A stretch of 64,000 nucleotides of DNA, taken from Cornus controversa (taxonomy: Eukaryota > Streptophyta > Magnoliopsida > Cornales > Cornaceae). Shown here one piece after another: positions 25,032 through 35,337 of the stretch. The number at the start of each line of letters is the position of its first letter. Position 1 is the stretch's first letter. The stretch lies in contig CM048847.1 in NCBI GenBank assembly GCA_026545225.1, positions 9,728,501-9,792,500 of the forward strand. The letters are read 5' to 3'. The notes under the pieces were generated by a model that was given only the letters and a program-made list of their open reading frames with translations, had not been told where the DNA came from and searched no databases. A program made the translations under genes and the position numbers.

Positions 25032-25144
25032 CAATGAGTAATTGATTGTTGAGCCGGAGAGAATTAATGAATTAATCTATATATTTAAGGAGTGGTGAAT
25101 TTAATGAGGGAAATGGTCTTCTGAATGATGTCCCTGATTTCGTT
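24085..25144. repeat. Segmental duplication, copy 1
   Basis: The sequence from TTTTTTTCTCAAAGTA.TTTT through GGCATGTCTTAGAT.AATGTAG, CTATTGGCCAGGTTAAGTG, TCTATAAAAGATG and AGAATCTTCTTTTTAAAGTC to a (GT)n(TA)n tract and the end of the inhibitor gene recurs in the same order at 25150-26515. Copy 1 ends abruptly at 25144 after GATTTCGTT, inside what is coding sequence in copy 2. Both are a few per cent diverged by eye. Confidence 0.85.
25085..25144 (-). pseudogene. Duplicated 3' end of the pectin methylesterase inhibitor-like gene
   Basis: These 60 bases are the last 19 codons plus stop (NEIRDIIQKTISLIKFTTP), identical over the coding part to the end of the gene at 26452. The copy breaks off at the duplication boundary. 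It is an untranslated fragment, useful as a marker of the tandem duplication. Confidence 0.9.
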
Positions 25145-25149
25145 CAATT

Positions 25150-25641
25150 TTTCTTCTCAAAGTAATTTTTTAGTTTAACCTCATTTTTGTCGATCTATAC
25201 TTTAATTGATTCCTACACTTAAGACTCATAAATTTTTAAAACAACAAAAGGTCTTACTTTGGTAATTGTTGAGTTTATGGTGGGGATTCAATAGGCATGT
25301 CTTAGATGAATGTAGCCATGCACGTTGTTGAAAAATAGTCAAGTGGCTATTGGCCAGGTTAAGTGAATGTTAGACACTGGGGTCTATAAAAGATGGGTCT
25401 CTATATATATGAGATTCATTGTGAAAAAGAAACCTCTTCTAATATTCTTTACAAATATTTTACCATCATCTTTGTCTTGTTCAAACGTGCTTGAACAAGT
25501 CGGCCAATCCTTTTGAATTCTTAGTTTATTTGTTTGATATTGATCGTTATTTGTGTTCTAAAGATTGTTATTGTAATCTATTATATTACTAAGTATCAAT
25601 CTGAATTATTGAAAATATTTTTGTTAACTTAGAATTACTTT

Positions 25642-25684
<43 letters not shown>

Positions 25685-26358
25685 TTTGTATACGTTGATG
25701 TGAATATTCTCTGTTAGCCCTAAAAAAACACGGCAGAAGAGTCAGGAGGTTAGTTACCAAAGATGTTCTAGTAAGGGAAAAATGGATATATTTTTTTTGG
25801 GGCAAGGAAAAAAAATAATTTTAAAGCGACTAATATTAAACGAAACATTAACCGGCCTAATTGGAAAAGTTAAGAAAAGATTGTCCATCACATGAACTCC
25901 ATTTGAATATATATAAAGCAATTTGATTTAGTTAGTATTTATAGTAATCCAATTTATTCTGTTCCTCTAACTTCATTTGCACTAAGTGGTTGAGTTGGTG
26001 GAAGATATACAGAATCTTCTTTTTAAAGTCTGTACTTTTGTTTTTCACGTTTCAGCCAAACCAAACACAGTATCAATTTTTAAAATTTTTTTTATTTGGA
26101 TAAGAAGCCGTATAAAAAAAATTATTTATTTATTATTATTATTAGATAAATCACCCGCAGACATTTGTTTTACTGAAGCTTGAAGCTTGTAAGCGCTCAC
26201 GAGGAGCTTACGTAAAATGTTCAAACAATAAATAAAAATTTCATAAAAGAAAATATAAACCATTAATTTCACATGTAAGGAAGGAAAACGGGAAATTAAA
26301 GGGAATAACGCTAATGAATCATGGTAAATGTTTTATTGAGTGGTAAATTAAATTAGTG

Positions 26359-26390
<32 letters not shown>

Positions 26391-26515
26391 TTCAATGAGT
26401 AATTGATTGTTGAGCCGGAGAGAATTAATGAATGAATTAATCCATATATATTTAAGGAGTGGTGAATTTAATGAGGGAAATGGTCTTCTGAATGATGTCC
26501 CTGATTTCGTTCTCA
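25150..26515. repeat. Segmental duplication, copy 2
   Basis: This is the counterpart of 24085-25144, with about 480 bases of extra sequence (about 25520-26005, including a (TA)n tract at 25645-25678) splitting the shared blocks. It runs into the 3' end of the intact inhibitor-like gene. The shared (GT)n(TA)n microsatellite at about 26358-26390 is shorter than in copy 1 (24975-25029). Confidence 0.82.
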
Positions 26516-27015
26516 TATATCTTGGCTGGATTGTCATGGCCACCTGCACGCTCGTTATAGGTTTTGGCACATCTGTCAAGTCTGTGTAGTTCTCTGGCCA
26601 AATTGTCACTGAGGGTGCCGAAGTCGTTCTCTTCAAACCAAGCATTGGCAGTGTTGAAAGTATCAAACGCACTCATGTAATCACTTCGGCAATCCGTTAT
26701 CCAAGTGTTTTGTTCCTCAGTCTTTGGAGAACCACCATAGGTAAGCATGTCGAGGGCGTCCACAGCTAGCTCCGCTTTCAAACTTCCCTTCTTCATGTAA
26801 TCGTCGATGACAAAAGAATACTGAGTCTGTGATGTAGGCGGCATCCCCGGAAGATTAGAGCCTTTCCCATCTGGCCCTGAGGCGATGGTTGGGTCCGCCA
26901 TGGTTGGATCGTTCCAGGCCGGGCTCATCACCGGCCGGGTTGCCTCCACTGAAGACAAGATCAGGAGAGAGGAGACAGCAATGACAAGGAGATGATGAGC
27001 ACGCTCCATTGTCAA
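26452..27015 (-). CDS. Secreted pectin methylesterase/invertase inhibitor-like protein
   Basis: An intact single-exon frame of 187 codons. Residues 1-25 form a signal peptide (HHLLVIAVSSLLILSSVEA), so the product should enter the secretory pathway. A proline-rich linker follows, then a helical domain resembling the C-terminal part of PMEI proteins: ALDMLTYG, then TDCRSDYMSAFDTF and ELHRLDRCAKTY, the two cysteines fitting the third and fourth of the family. The N-terminal cysteine pair of typical PMEIs is absent. The family binds pectin methylesterases or invertases in the cell wall; the target here cannot be told. Two in-frame ATGs (MTMER) are possible starts. A TATA box lies about 131 bases upstream. 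An alternative is a divergent PMEI-fold protein of other function. Confidence 0.75.
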   Translation of the reverse strand: MTMERAHHLLVIAVSSLLILSSVEATRPVMSPAWNDPTMADPTIASGPDGKGSNLPGMPPTSQTQYSFVIDDYMKKGSLKAELAVDALDMLTYGGSPKTEEQNTWITDCRSDYMSAFDTFNTANAWFEENDFGTLSDNLARELHRLDRCAKTYNERAGGHDNPAKIYENEIRDIIQKTISLIKFTTP

Positions 27016-27145
27016 GCAAGCAAGCTAGTTAGGGTAGGGCAGAATGGCAGATCGATCGATCACTAATTAATTAAGGAGGAGAAGGAGGAGGAGCTTAATT
27101 AATTGGGGATCGATGATGGAGATGGAAGACTAGAAGAGGGGTGTT

Positions 27146-27153
27146 TTTATATA
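27146..27153 (-). promoter_or_regulatory. Putative TATA box of the inhibitor-like gene
   Basis: The minus strand reads TTCTATATAAAAACACC, about 131 bases upstream of the first ATG, a plausible distance for a plant core promoter with a short leader. The leader contains GA-rich runs (27070-27100) and GATCGATCGATC near 27050. Confidence 0.55.
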
Positions 27154-27159
27154 GAAATT

Positions 27160-28371
27160 AATTGGCTATGCATGAAAATAGGGAGGGAGGTTGGCTTAAC
27201 TTGAATTGCCTTAATCTGGCTGGCTCTTCCTTGGCCATGCCATATTATATTGTTTCAATTCAACCAAAATAGCATTCGCAGCTCTACTCCATCACCACAT
27301 TCTCAGACCTATATATATATATATATATATATGTCAAACACCATGCAACCTGTAGTTAAACCTTTCTCATCACGTATATATATGGATTCACTTTGCATAA
27401 AATAGCATAATTAAATATGGATTCACTTTTTCTTTATTTCTCCTAATTACCAAGTAATCACACGTACAAGACCCAGAGGGGTTGTTAATATATAGGTAGA
27501 ATTTGTTTTGATCTATATGTCATTTTCAATTTCAGATTTAATGGATTTCAATCAATTAATCACTCAAGTATACACGCGAGCAATGCAATCTCAAAAAATA
27601 AAACATAAAGGACTTCAGGTGAATAATTATTACATGAAGAAAAATCACAGAATCTTGCTCACACCTCAAAATTAATCAATCCATTATGAGTAAGTACTGC
27701 AACTACTTGTGTATTCATCCTAGAGTCACCTGTTATTGGTTCTACTATTCGCATCCATTCGCTACTGCAAATCCTCATCAACAAACTACTCCTAATGACT
27801 CTACTTTGAAGAAATTAGTGTCAAAGATTCATGTACTTACTCTTGGGATTGTATCCTCTTCATAGCATTGAACAAGTTGTATTCGATATTTGTTATTAAT
27901 GAAATCTGTGTTAATTATATGCTTCGCATACATGTGTCGTAAATGCTTGTATTATTTATGTTCATGAGATGAATCAATGTTGTCCCTTTGACTATGTAAT
28001 ATGATTTGTATGTATATGATGGCCACATAGATGATATAAATCACAGATATTTCATTATCAAAAAGTTGTTAGAATAATTGAACTGAATTAAGATAAGTTG
28101 AGAAAATTGGGATAGCCATTATAAGAATTACTCCTTATCAAATGTTTTGGCGAATGACTCATGTATGAGAGAAGAATTAACTCTTGCCTTTGGTTATGGT
28201 TGGTTTGATTTATTACGGTTGACCCGCAGGTGATCGAATAGCTGGGTATTTTGGGCAACCATTTGACTACGAACATTGAAATATATACTCTCAAAATTGC
28301 GTCTATGCTTGAACATTTTATTCTGACCTGATTAGTATTTCAGTAAAATCCAAGGTTTCGGTACGTGTTGC
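27160..28371. other. Intergenic DNA, no gene seen
   Basis: AT-rich sequence with a short (TA)n tract at 27308-27333 and no recognisable domain in any frame. It would contain distal promoter sequence of the inhibitor-like gene. The 68-codon minus-strand frame at 28088-28294 has no recognisable content. Confidence 0.55.
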
Positions 28372-28891
28372 TAGGGGTGCACAAAAAATCCGCGAATCCG
28401 ATCCGATCGGGACGAATCCAATCCGATCCGTTAGCTAATGGATTGGTGGCGGATTAAAAAATTAAAATCCGTTAGCCACGGATCGGATTGGGGATTGGAG
28501 GGTCAGAAATCCGATCCGATCCGCAATCCGATCCGTGGCAATCCGTGGCAATATATTTATATATATAATTAGTAATTATATGTATAATAATATAATATGC
28601 TACATATTTACATGGGTAAACCTAAAAACTCAATATATATTATATTTGTTTATTTAACAATTGTGTTCATTTAAAAAGTGTTGTGTTTGTTGATCAATTT
28701 TTTTTTTGGAATTTTTGAAGTAGAAAAAAAAAAATTTAAATAGGAGTACTAGGCCAATCCGTCAATCCGATCCGATCCGTTCAATCACGGATCGGATCGG
28801 ATCGGATTGATGAATTGCCACGGATCGGATCGGATTGGATTAGGATTATACAAAATCCGATCCGATCCGATCCGATCCGTGGTAACCCCTA
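28372..28891. mobile_element. hAT-type MITE with GGATCGGATCGG subterminal repeats
   Basis: The element starts TAGGGGTGCAC and ends GTAACCCCTA, short hAT-like inverted ends. It is flanked by a perfect 8-bp duplication CGTGTTGC (28364-28371 and 28892-28899), the hAT signature. Both subterminal regions are filled with repeats of GGATCGGAT/ATCCGATCC, and the centre is AT-rich. It has no coding capacity and would depend on a transposase made elsewhere. Confidence 0.88.
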
Positions 28892-28899
28892 CGTGTTGC

Positions 28900-29360
28900 T
28901 GATAAAATAAATTTCTTATATATATTTATTTATCAAATATATTATTTTATAAAAAAAATTAAGAAATTAATCAAGATTAATCAAGTGTCAAAATAAAAAG
29001 ATCAATTAATCAGTTGGATTGATGACATTATTTATTTATCCAATGACTAATTGTGCATAGAGGGGTCATCTCATAAATTATTTAATTGGAGTGCAACCAT
29101 TCTTATATAATGGAGTTAAGTTTGATTAATGGGTTGGTTTAATTGGGTCATTAAGATAGTTAAATCAATTAAATGGCTCACTAGAGCCAAGAAGAGAATG
29201 GGCCCAACAAGATCCTCACTCTTGGCCAAGCTAGTTTGAATGTTAAGCAAGAAAGTGGAATAAGTGAGTAGAGAGCAGGCCGACAATCAAGTCAGATATT
29301 GAAAAAGCTTGTTCAAGGTAGAAGGGCATTTTAAAGGGTATTAATTGCCTACTTGGTACA
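28900..29360. other. AT-rich intergenic DNA
   Basis: Flanking DNA between the hAT MITE and the truncated left end of the Tat element. Words such as TTAATTGGGTCATTAAGATAG suggest an old degraded repeat, but no element could be named. Confidence 0.4.
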
Positions 29361-30137
29361 TGGACCGTCTATGCTTTTGGAGTTTCATCAAAAAAATTCT
29401 TGGGCAACTTAGTCAGCAAGATAGGAAAAGAAGCCAACCCATAGAAGGTATAGGCCATCTTGGGCACAAAATCAACCAGAATGGTTAAACAAATACAAAA
29501 GCTGACTGGAAATATGGCAGCGTTGAGCCGATTGATCTCTCGTGCCACAGACAAGTGCCTCCCATTTTTCCAAGTCCTCAAGTAGGCTTTTGAGTGGACG
29601 CCAGAATGTGAACAAGCCTTGAGTGAACTAAAGTGGTAGGTTAGTTCACCCCCACTTTTATCTTGCACACAGGTAGGAGAGGAGTTGTACTTATACTTAG
29701 TTGTCTCACTCGCAGCAGTCAATTCTGTGTTAGTGCAAGAGGAGGAAGGGGTGCAAAGGACAGTTTACTATGCTAGTAGGGTGCTTTGGGGAACGGAGGA
29801 GAGAAACCCCCTAATAGAGGGGCTAGCATTTGCCTTGTTTATAACAGCCAGGAAACTTAGATCATACTTCCAAGTACATACAATTATGGTACTTACTGAT
29901 CAACCACTCCGGCAAGTCCTCTTCAAACCTGAAACCTCTGGACGACTTGTGAAATGGTCCATGTAACTGGGAGAGTTTGACATCTGGTACAGACCAAGGT
30001 CGACGATCAAAGGCCAAGTACTAGTAGACTTTATAGCTGAATTCACTTATCCCCCAAAAAGGGAGCAAAGTTCAATAAGAGAAGGAGGAGATCGAGCCCA
30101 GTCCAATAGAACGAAGAGGACCTACTGGACCCACACT
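29361..30137 (+). pseudogene. Tat-lineage gypsy: end of reverse transcriptase and first RNase H
   Basis: Plus-strand reading, with stops, gives GKEANP, KQIQKLTGNMAALSRLISRA, TDKCLPFFQVLK, FEWTPECEQALSEL and then an open RNase H stretch from 29685 (YLYLVVSLAAVNSVLVQEEE, GVQRTVYYASRVL, VLTDQPLRQVLFKPETSGR). These words are typical of the Tat/Ogre group of plant gypsy elements, which carry two RNase H domains. The frame continues through KGQVLVDFIAEF until 30137, where the Athila-1 element was inserted. It resumes at 41327. The element is truncated on the left, inside RT. Confidence 0.85.
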
Positions 30138-31581
30138 TGATTCGTGTGTGAGTGCGTCTCAAATTATAATTACCACACTTCGCAATAGAACGAATTCCTT
30201 GCAGAATAGGGCTATCGAAAGGGGTGTCGAACCTCAGGGATTATGGTCTGATGAGTTGGAAATACGGAATTAATTCTAATTAAATTTAAGAGAAAAGAAT
30301 TCTGATTTTTATATTTAAACTAATTAAAAAATAAATTAAAATAAATCAAAGGATATAGAGAGTGAAGATAATATGAGATAAATCTAGGGTAATTGACTTC
30401 ACCACTAACTCCACAATCAACGGTCAATTGAATCAACTATGGGGAATTACATCATGCATAAGTAGTGTCGGTGGCTACAAGCTCACCTTCATCCGTCAAG
30501 AAGATAACATATGATTAAGGCTAAGTCATAAACTATCTTCGATTGGCATGGGCCATCTGCCTAACTACTCTAATCTAGGGTGCAGTATGGTTCCTCTTCT
30601 CCAGGCATAATCCATTAAAGCTTTTAATGATATATTCAGTGATTACCATTGTGTAATAATCGCTCTCATGATCACAGAAAATAAGAGAGATTGAGTTCAA
30701 TAACAATAACTAAATATCTAAGACAAGATAAGAAATCATTGAAACTGAATTTACAAAACTTTTATTGCTTAATTCTATAATAAGAATCCTCTAAATTACA
30801 CAATCTATGCATTGATGCTTTGTTAGGGCTACATCAAAACCCTAGTGGATGAACTAGCCGCTCATGGTAGAAGAAGAAGTTTCAACTGTTGAGGAAGAAG
30901 GCATCATCTTCATGAATTATGCGTATGACTTTGTTCTCCAATGGCTCTACAAAATATATCTTCTGTTCTGTCCAAAATCTCTCTCAGACTCTCCAATCTC
31001 CCCTCCAACTCAGCTTCCAATTCTTCACTTTATGTCCCAAGAGAATACCCCCAAGTCCTAATCCAATTAGGAATTAATTAGGTTTTTCCGCAGCATAATC
31101 AGGTGGGTTTTTCCTATTAACGTTCGGCCCAACTTTTGACCCACTAGAAGTCCGATTCACGGAATTTTTGTGAAATACAAAAGTGTGCAGAATCGAATTT
31201 CGTTCAACTTATGTAAAAATTAAGTCAATATGAGGCTCGAAAATAACACTTCTGATCTATTTTCCAAAACGGTATTAAGACTGTATTAATGCGCCGATTT
31301 GGGCTTCAGGCCCGAAATCTTCTTAAGCAGCTGTACTTCTCTTGGACCTCTTCCTTGGGCTGATTTGAGTTGAAATAAATGGTTGAATGGATCTCCTTGA
31401 TGTAGGCTTCATCCAACCATCTTGGATGTCTTCTTTAAAAGCCCAAAATTATGGTTTTAACTGAAATAATCATTAAGGCCCTGAAAATACAGAAAACACT
31501 AAAATAAAGTAAAATAACAAAATAATCTACCACTAAGAGAATAAAATACACAAGTTAAGAGTCTAGAATGTGTAACATTCA
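30138..31581 (-). repeat. Athila-1 3' LTR
   Basis: On the minus strand it starts TGAATGTTACACATTC and ends CACACGAATCA, with TGA..TCA ends. A polypurine tract (GTTTGGGGGTGTGATC, about 31586-31602) precedes it. Compared with the other LTR it lacks 39 bases that contain GTATATAAAGG, so this copy has lost the TATA-like word. Confidence 0.85.
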
Positions 31582-33232
31582 ACGCCGATCACACCCCCAA
31601 ACTTACATATTACTAGTCCCTTAGCAATAGAATAAAACAAAACTAAAACAAAGAAACTACTAAACACTAACTAAACTACCCAACTCCACTTTCGTGGGAG
31701 AAACGATTGCATTTTGCATATGCAACAAGCTTTTAAACCCCTAGGTTCCCCCTAGTGGACGAGTATAGTCTCGTGAGGGTTTCCAGAAATGTTACCCACA
31801 AACATTCAAAATTCTGTTTCAGCATTAATCAAGAAGAAGATTATAATATATAGTTACAAACTTGCATTCAAGAATAATTTTAAAATTTCAAATTCTATAA
31901 TTCAAAGCAATGGTCCACATACATAATTCACATCAATATATCTCAAAGCATCCAATTCTAGCTCCCTCGTGAAAAGTGAACTAGCAATCATCTCATGTAG
32001 CATAACCAAGCTCTGAATATATTAAGGTACATACCCCTTCAACTCACTAGTTCTCCTAATTGAAATCATACTTCCAAACATGAATACATGACTTTTTTTC
32101 TTTTCTTTTCTCATTCTTTTTTTTCATTGCTTTATTGGTTGTGCAATGTCTTGATCTATTAAGCTTTCTGAAAGATCTATGTAGCAAGCTTTCAGTCCGT
32201 GACTCCCAAACCAGATGGCTTTAGGGCACTAGGCTTTAAGATACCCTGAAGAACCTAATTACTCGAATCAATCAGGCTACAAATCAAGACAACCAATGCT
32301 CATCTTTTCTCACCCTTTCGCTTTTGATGCGAACATTCCGTGCTTCCTGAGGCATAGAGGCTCGGTTACTCATGAAAAGGATCAAATTGATTTGCTTATT
32401 CAACATATATTTTTTTTCTTTTTTTTTTCATTTTCATTGAAGTCAAGTAAACCATATCATCGGTACTCATTCTCAAGAGATACTAATTAATATCAAGCAT
32501 ATGTAATTCAATAACTCAAAACCAAAGTTTATACCTCACAAGATTATGCTAGTGTGTTTGTGCATGTGAGGAAACTAAAATCAATCACCCCAAGGCATAA
32601 CAATGTAAACCATGATTAAAATCACTTAATTTAAATCATAGTTTTCAAAAATTTAAAATATACCTAAGAATTGCAAGTTAAGTACCTACATAAGGTACTA
32701 ATCCCTTGAAAAATGTCAAAACCATTCTATCTAAAAATAAAACAAAAAAAAATAAAATAAATAAACTAAGAAAATAAAATAAAATAAAATCCTAAAACAA
32801 GAAGAATTTCATAAAAATTTCTCCCATATTGCAATAAAGCACAAAAATAGGAATCGCCTCACCCCCAAACTTAAACTATACATTGTCCTCAATGTACTAT
32901 CAATAAAAGCATAGAGAAGGGTTAGAACGATGTTACCAGGAAACCGGAGTAGTGGCAAGAAAATAGAGCAAACCAATGAGAGGAAGGCAATGCAAGCACA
33001 CCCCCAAACTTGGATGTTACAACCTGTCAAAATAGACCACTATATCCCAAAGACCAAGTGAAATAGTATGAGTGAATAAATATGAAAATAGAAAAATCCT
33101 AAAAATAAAGTATATATTTTTTTTCTTGAAATAAGAATCCTAACTACAGAAAGAAAAATAAAACTAAAAATAAAAATAAAAAGTAAGAATAAAATAAAAT
33201 AAAATAAAATACAAAAGAGAGTTACCTTCCAG
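31582..33232 (-). other. Athila-1 3' non-coding region, conserved with Athila-2 and Athila-3
   Basis: No protein domain, yet blocks are shared with the matching parts of the two other Athila-type elements. These include AAACCCCTAGGTTCCCCCTA with GTGGACGAGTATAGTCTCGT (about 31734-31785), TTAAGCTTTCT, and TGCTTCCTGAGGCATAGAGG (about 32341-32361). A CACCCCCAAACTTAAA word followed by CATTGTCCTCAATGT (about 32860-32895) is also shared. Confidence 0.7.
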
Positions 33233-34420
33233 TCAAGGATGTGGTGGTGACTGAGCATCCGAATCCAAGTTCGCTTGGCGCATCAGTGCACGCAACATCC
33301 TTCTCATCTCTAATTGATCTTGGTGAGTCTCACGAAAGTGATCCGCCATCTCGATCCTCATAGCTCCAAACTGTGTGGAAACCTCTGTCTGTAGGGTGCC
33401 AAACTGGGCGATCAACCCAGCAATCTGCCCTTCTAAATAATGATAATCATGGCCACCAGCTTGTGCATGGACATCCTCTTCTGCTTCCATCTCCTTTGGA
33501 CCTCCACCGGTGGTGGTATATCGACAGGTTCCCCTCCCTAAGCCAATCGAGACACTTCACCTAGCGCAGCTATGACTCTTTGATGCATATGAGATCGGCT
33601 CAAATTTCAGTCATGTGTGCCATAATGAATATCACATGGAAAGGCAAGCTCGTCCCCATGGACTGCATATCCCTGTGCAATAAGCAACTGATGAATGATA
33701 GTAGGGAATGGAAACTCCCAGTCACTTGCACTGTCTAGTGCCTTGGCCACAACTTTGGAATAGAACTTTTCAATCTTGCCCCAGACAATCTGTGGGAATG
33801 ATAGCCAATGCCCAAAATGTATGGCATATAAAGATCTAAGAAACTCTTGACGTCTCTCAGTTTTATGTCCAATGGGACATATATTCTTGAACAAAACAGC
33901 ATCAAGGAACCATAAATGATTTGGCATAGAAGACTTTGAAGCTGCATTCTGCTTTGGCCCAAAAAATTGGTTAGCACACAAACGTGCAACCACATTACCC
34001 ACTGACAAATCATCGGGTAGAGGAGTATAGATATTAGTCAAATCATTCGGGCACTCATGAGGACAGCCCATTGCAATAGCACTGGATGACATATCCACCT
34101 GAACTAATGTTCCATCTACTGAAGAAATAAGCACATCCTGCTCATTAGGTTTCGGCATTAAGTTCTGATAAAAGACCTTGACAAGCCTCGGGTAGATAAT
34201 AGTAGATAGTGGAACAAAAATTGAAGCCGACCGACGATGACGGATGTCAGAAATCCCCCATCATGTCTCGGGAAACATAGCATATAGTTCGGCGATGTCA
34301 AACGTTATTTAAAAATTCAAGGCTCTTGGATGCCATCTCTTATGAATTCATCTCGGCGAGATCTTGAGGGAACGAATGTTAGATCATGTCTTGCTCGGCG
34401 AGGATTGCGCGAGCTTGAAG
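33233..34420 (-). pseudogene. Athila-1 env-position ORF (plant-transposon protein-like)
   Basis: Downstream of integrase, where Athila elements carry a third gene sometimes called env-like. The longest open part is 183 codons (34158-33607). It contains LWFLDAVLFKN, PIGHKTERR, FLRSLYAIHFGHWLSF and WEFPFPTIIHQLL. A second open stretch (33490-33233) has a coiled-coil-like FGTLQTEVSTQFGAMRIEMA. The upstream part near 34420-34160 reads ARAILAEQDMI and FPQDLAEM with stops. The same protein occurs in Athila-2 (52720-53904). No transmembrane segment is evident. Its function is unknown; the word env here only marks position. Confidence 0.75.
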
Positions 34421-34898
34421 CACCTTGTTGAATTGCTCTCTTTGGTGCTATAGAAATAGAAAAAGTTTGGTTGAGGAATTAAATCAAACACTTTCTGTGC
34501 ACAATAAAAGTTTCTCCTTCAACTTCTTCTTTCGACAATTTTTTTCACCCAAATTAAACAATTTAATCCACCAATTATATCCCCCAAACTTGGTATTCAA
34601 AAGCCCTCAGAAAGATTGGCACAATTTGCCAAAGAAAAACTTCACTTACTTTGATGTAGAACTTGAAAAAGTGAGAGTTTTCTTGAGAACTAGTGATGAT
34701 CAATCTGGTTTTGATGTTGATGTTGATGATGATCAATGATAAATACTTGTTCAAGAATCACCAATTGAAAAAAATATATTTTTGGTTGAAGTAGGAGTCA
34801 AATTGGAGCTCAAATGTCAAGGAAGCAAGTAGTAGCATCAAAGTTGGAGAGAGGGGTCATATATATAAAGAAAATTCGGGCAGCCCCTTTATGGGCCT

Positions 34899-35010
34899 GG
34901 GCGATCGATCCCCCTAGGGCTGGGTGATCGATCACCCAACTGGTTGGTCTCCCAGCTTGGGAAAAAATGGGGGCGATCGATCCCCCCTTGCTTGGGCGAT
35001 CGATCCCCCC
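34899..35010. repeat. Cluster of GGGCGATCGATCCCCC palindromes in Athila-1
   Basis: Four near-identical palindromes in 112 bases: GGGCGATCGATCCCCC (34899), GGGTGATCGATCACCC (34922), GGGGGCGATCGATCCCCCC (34969) and GGGCGATCGATCCCCCC (34994). Relaxed versions with CCATCGCCCAAGGTCGAC follow at about 35032-35095. They lie in the non-coding spacer between integrase and the env-position ORF. Confidence 0.88.
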
Positions 35011-35337
35011 TACTGATGCCTGTGAAGCCTCCATCGCCCAAGGTCGACCGGGACATGTATTTTTGGAGTCTCTATCACCCAAGGTCGACTGAGAGCTTGT
35101 TTTTTTCACTTGTCTTGAGTCCAAATACCTCGGTACACCTCTTGGCATCCTCCGGAAGTAACTTATACATCACAAACTCAAAGAAAACACATCAAAACAT
35201 AATTAATATTGAAAGAAAACTTAAGAAAACTAAAACTAAAAATCAAAATCAAAGAAAACTAAAGAAATTAAAGGATAGAAATACATACAAATCCTACAAT
35301 TTAATGTCCGTAGGAGACGATCAACTTCTCAAAGGGA

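Noticed and set aside
30864..31061. A 65-codon frame (also at 40611-40826) starting MVEEE.STVEEEGIIFMN
   Set aside because: It lies within both Athila-1 LTRs and on the strand opposite to the element's genes; its repetition follows from LTR duplication.
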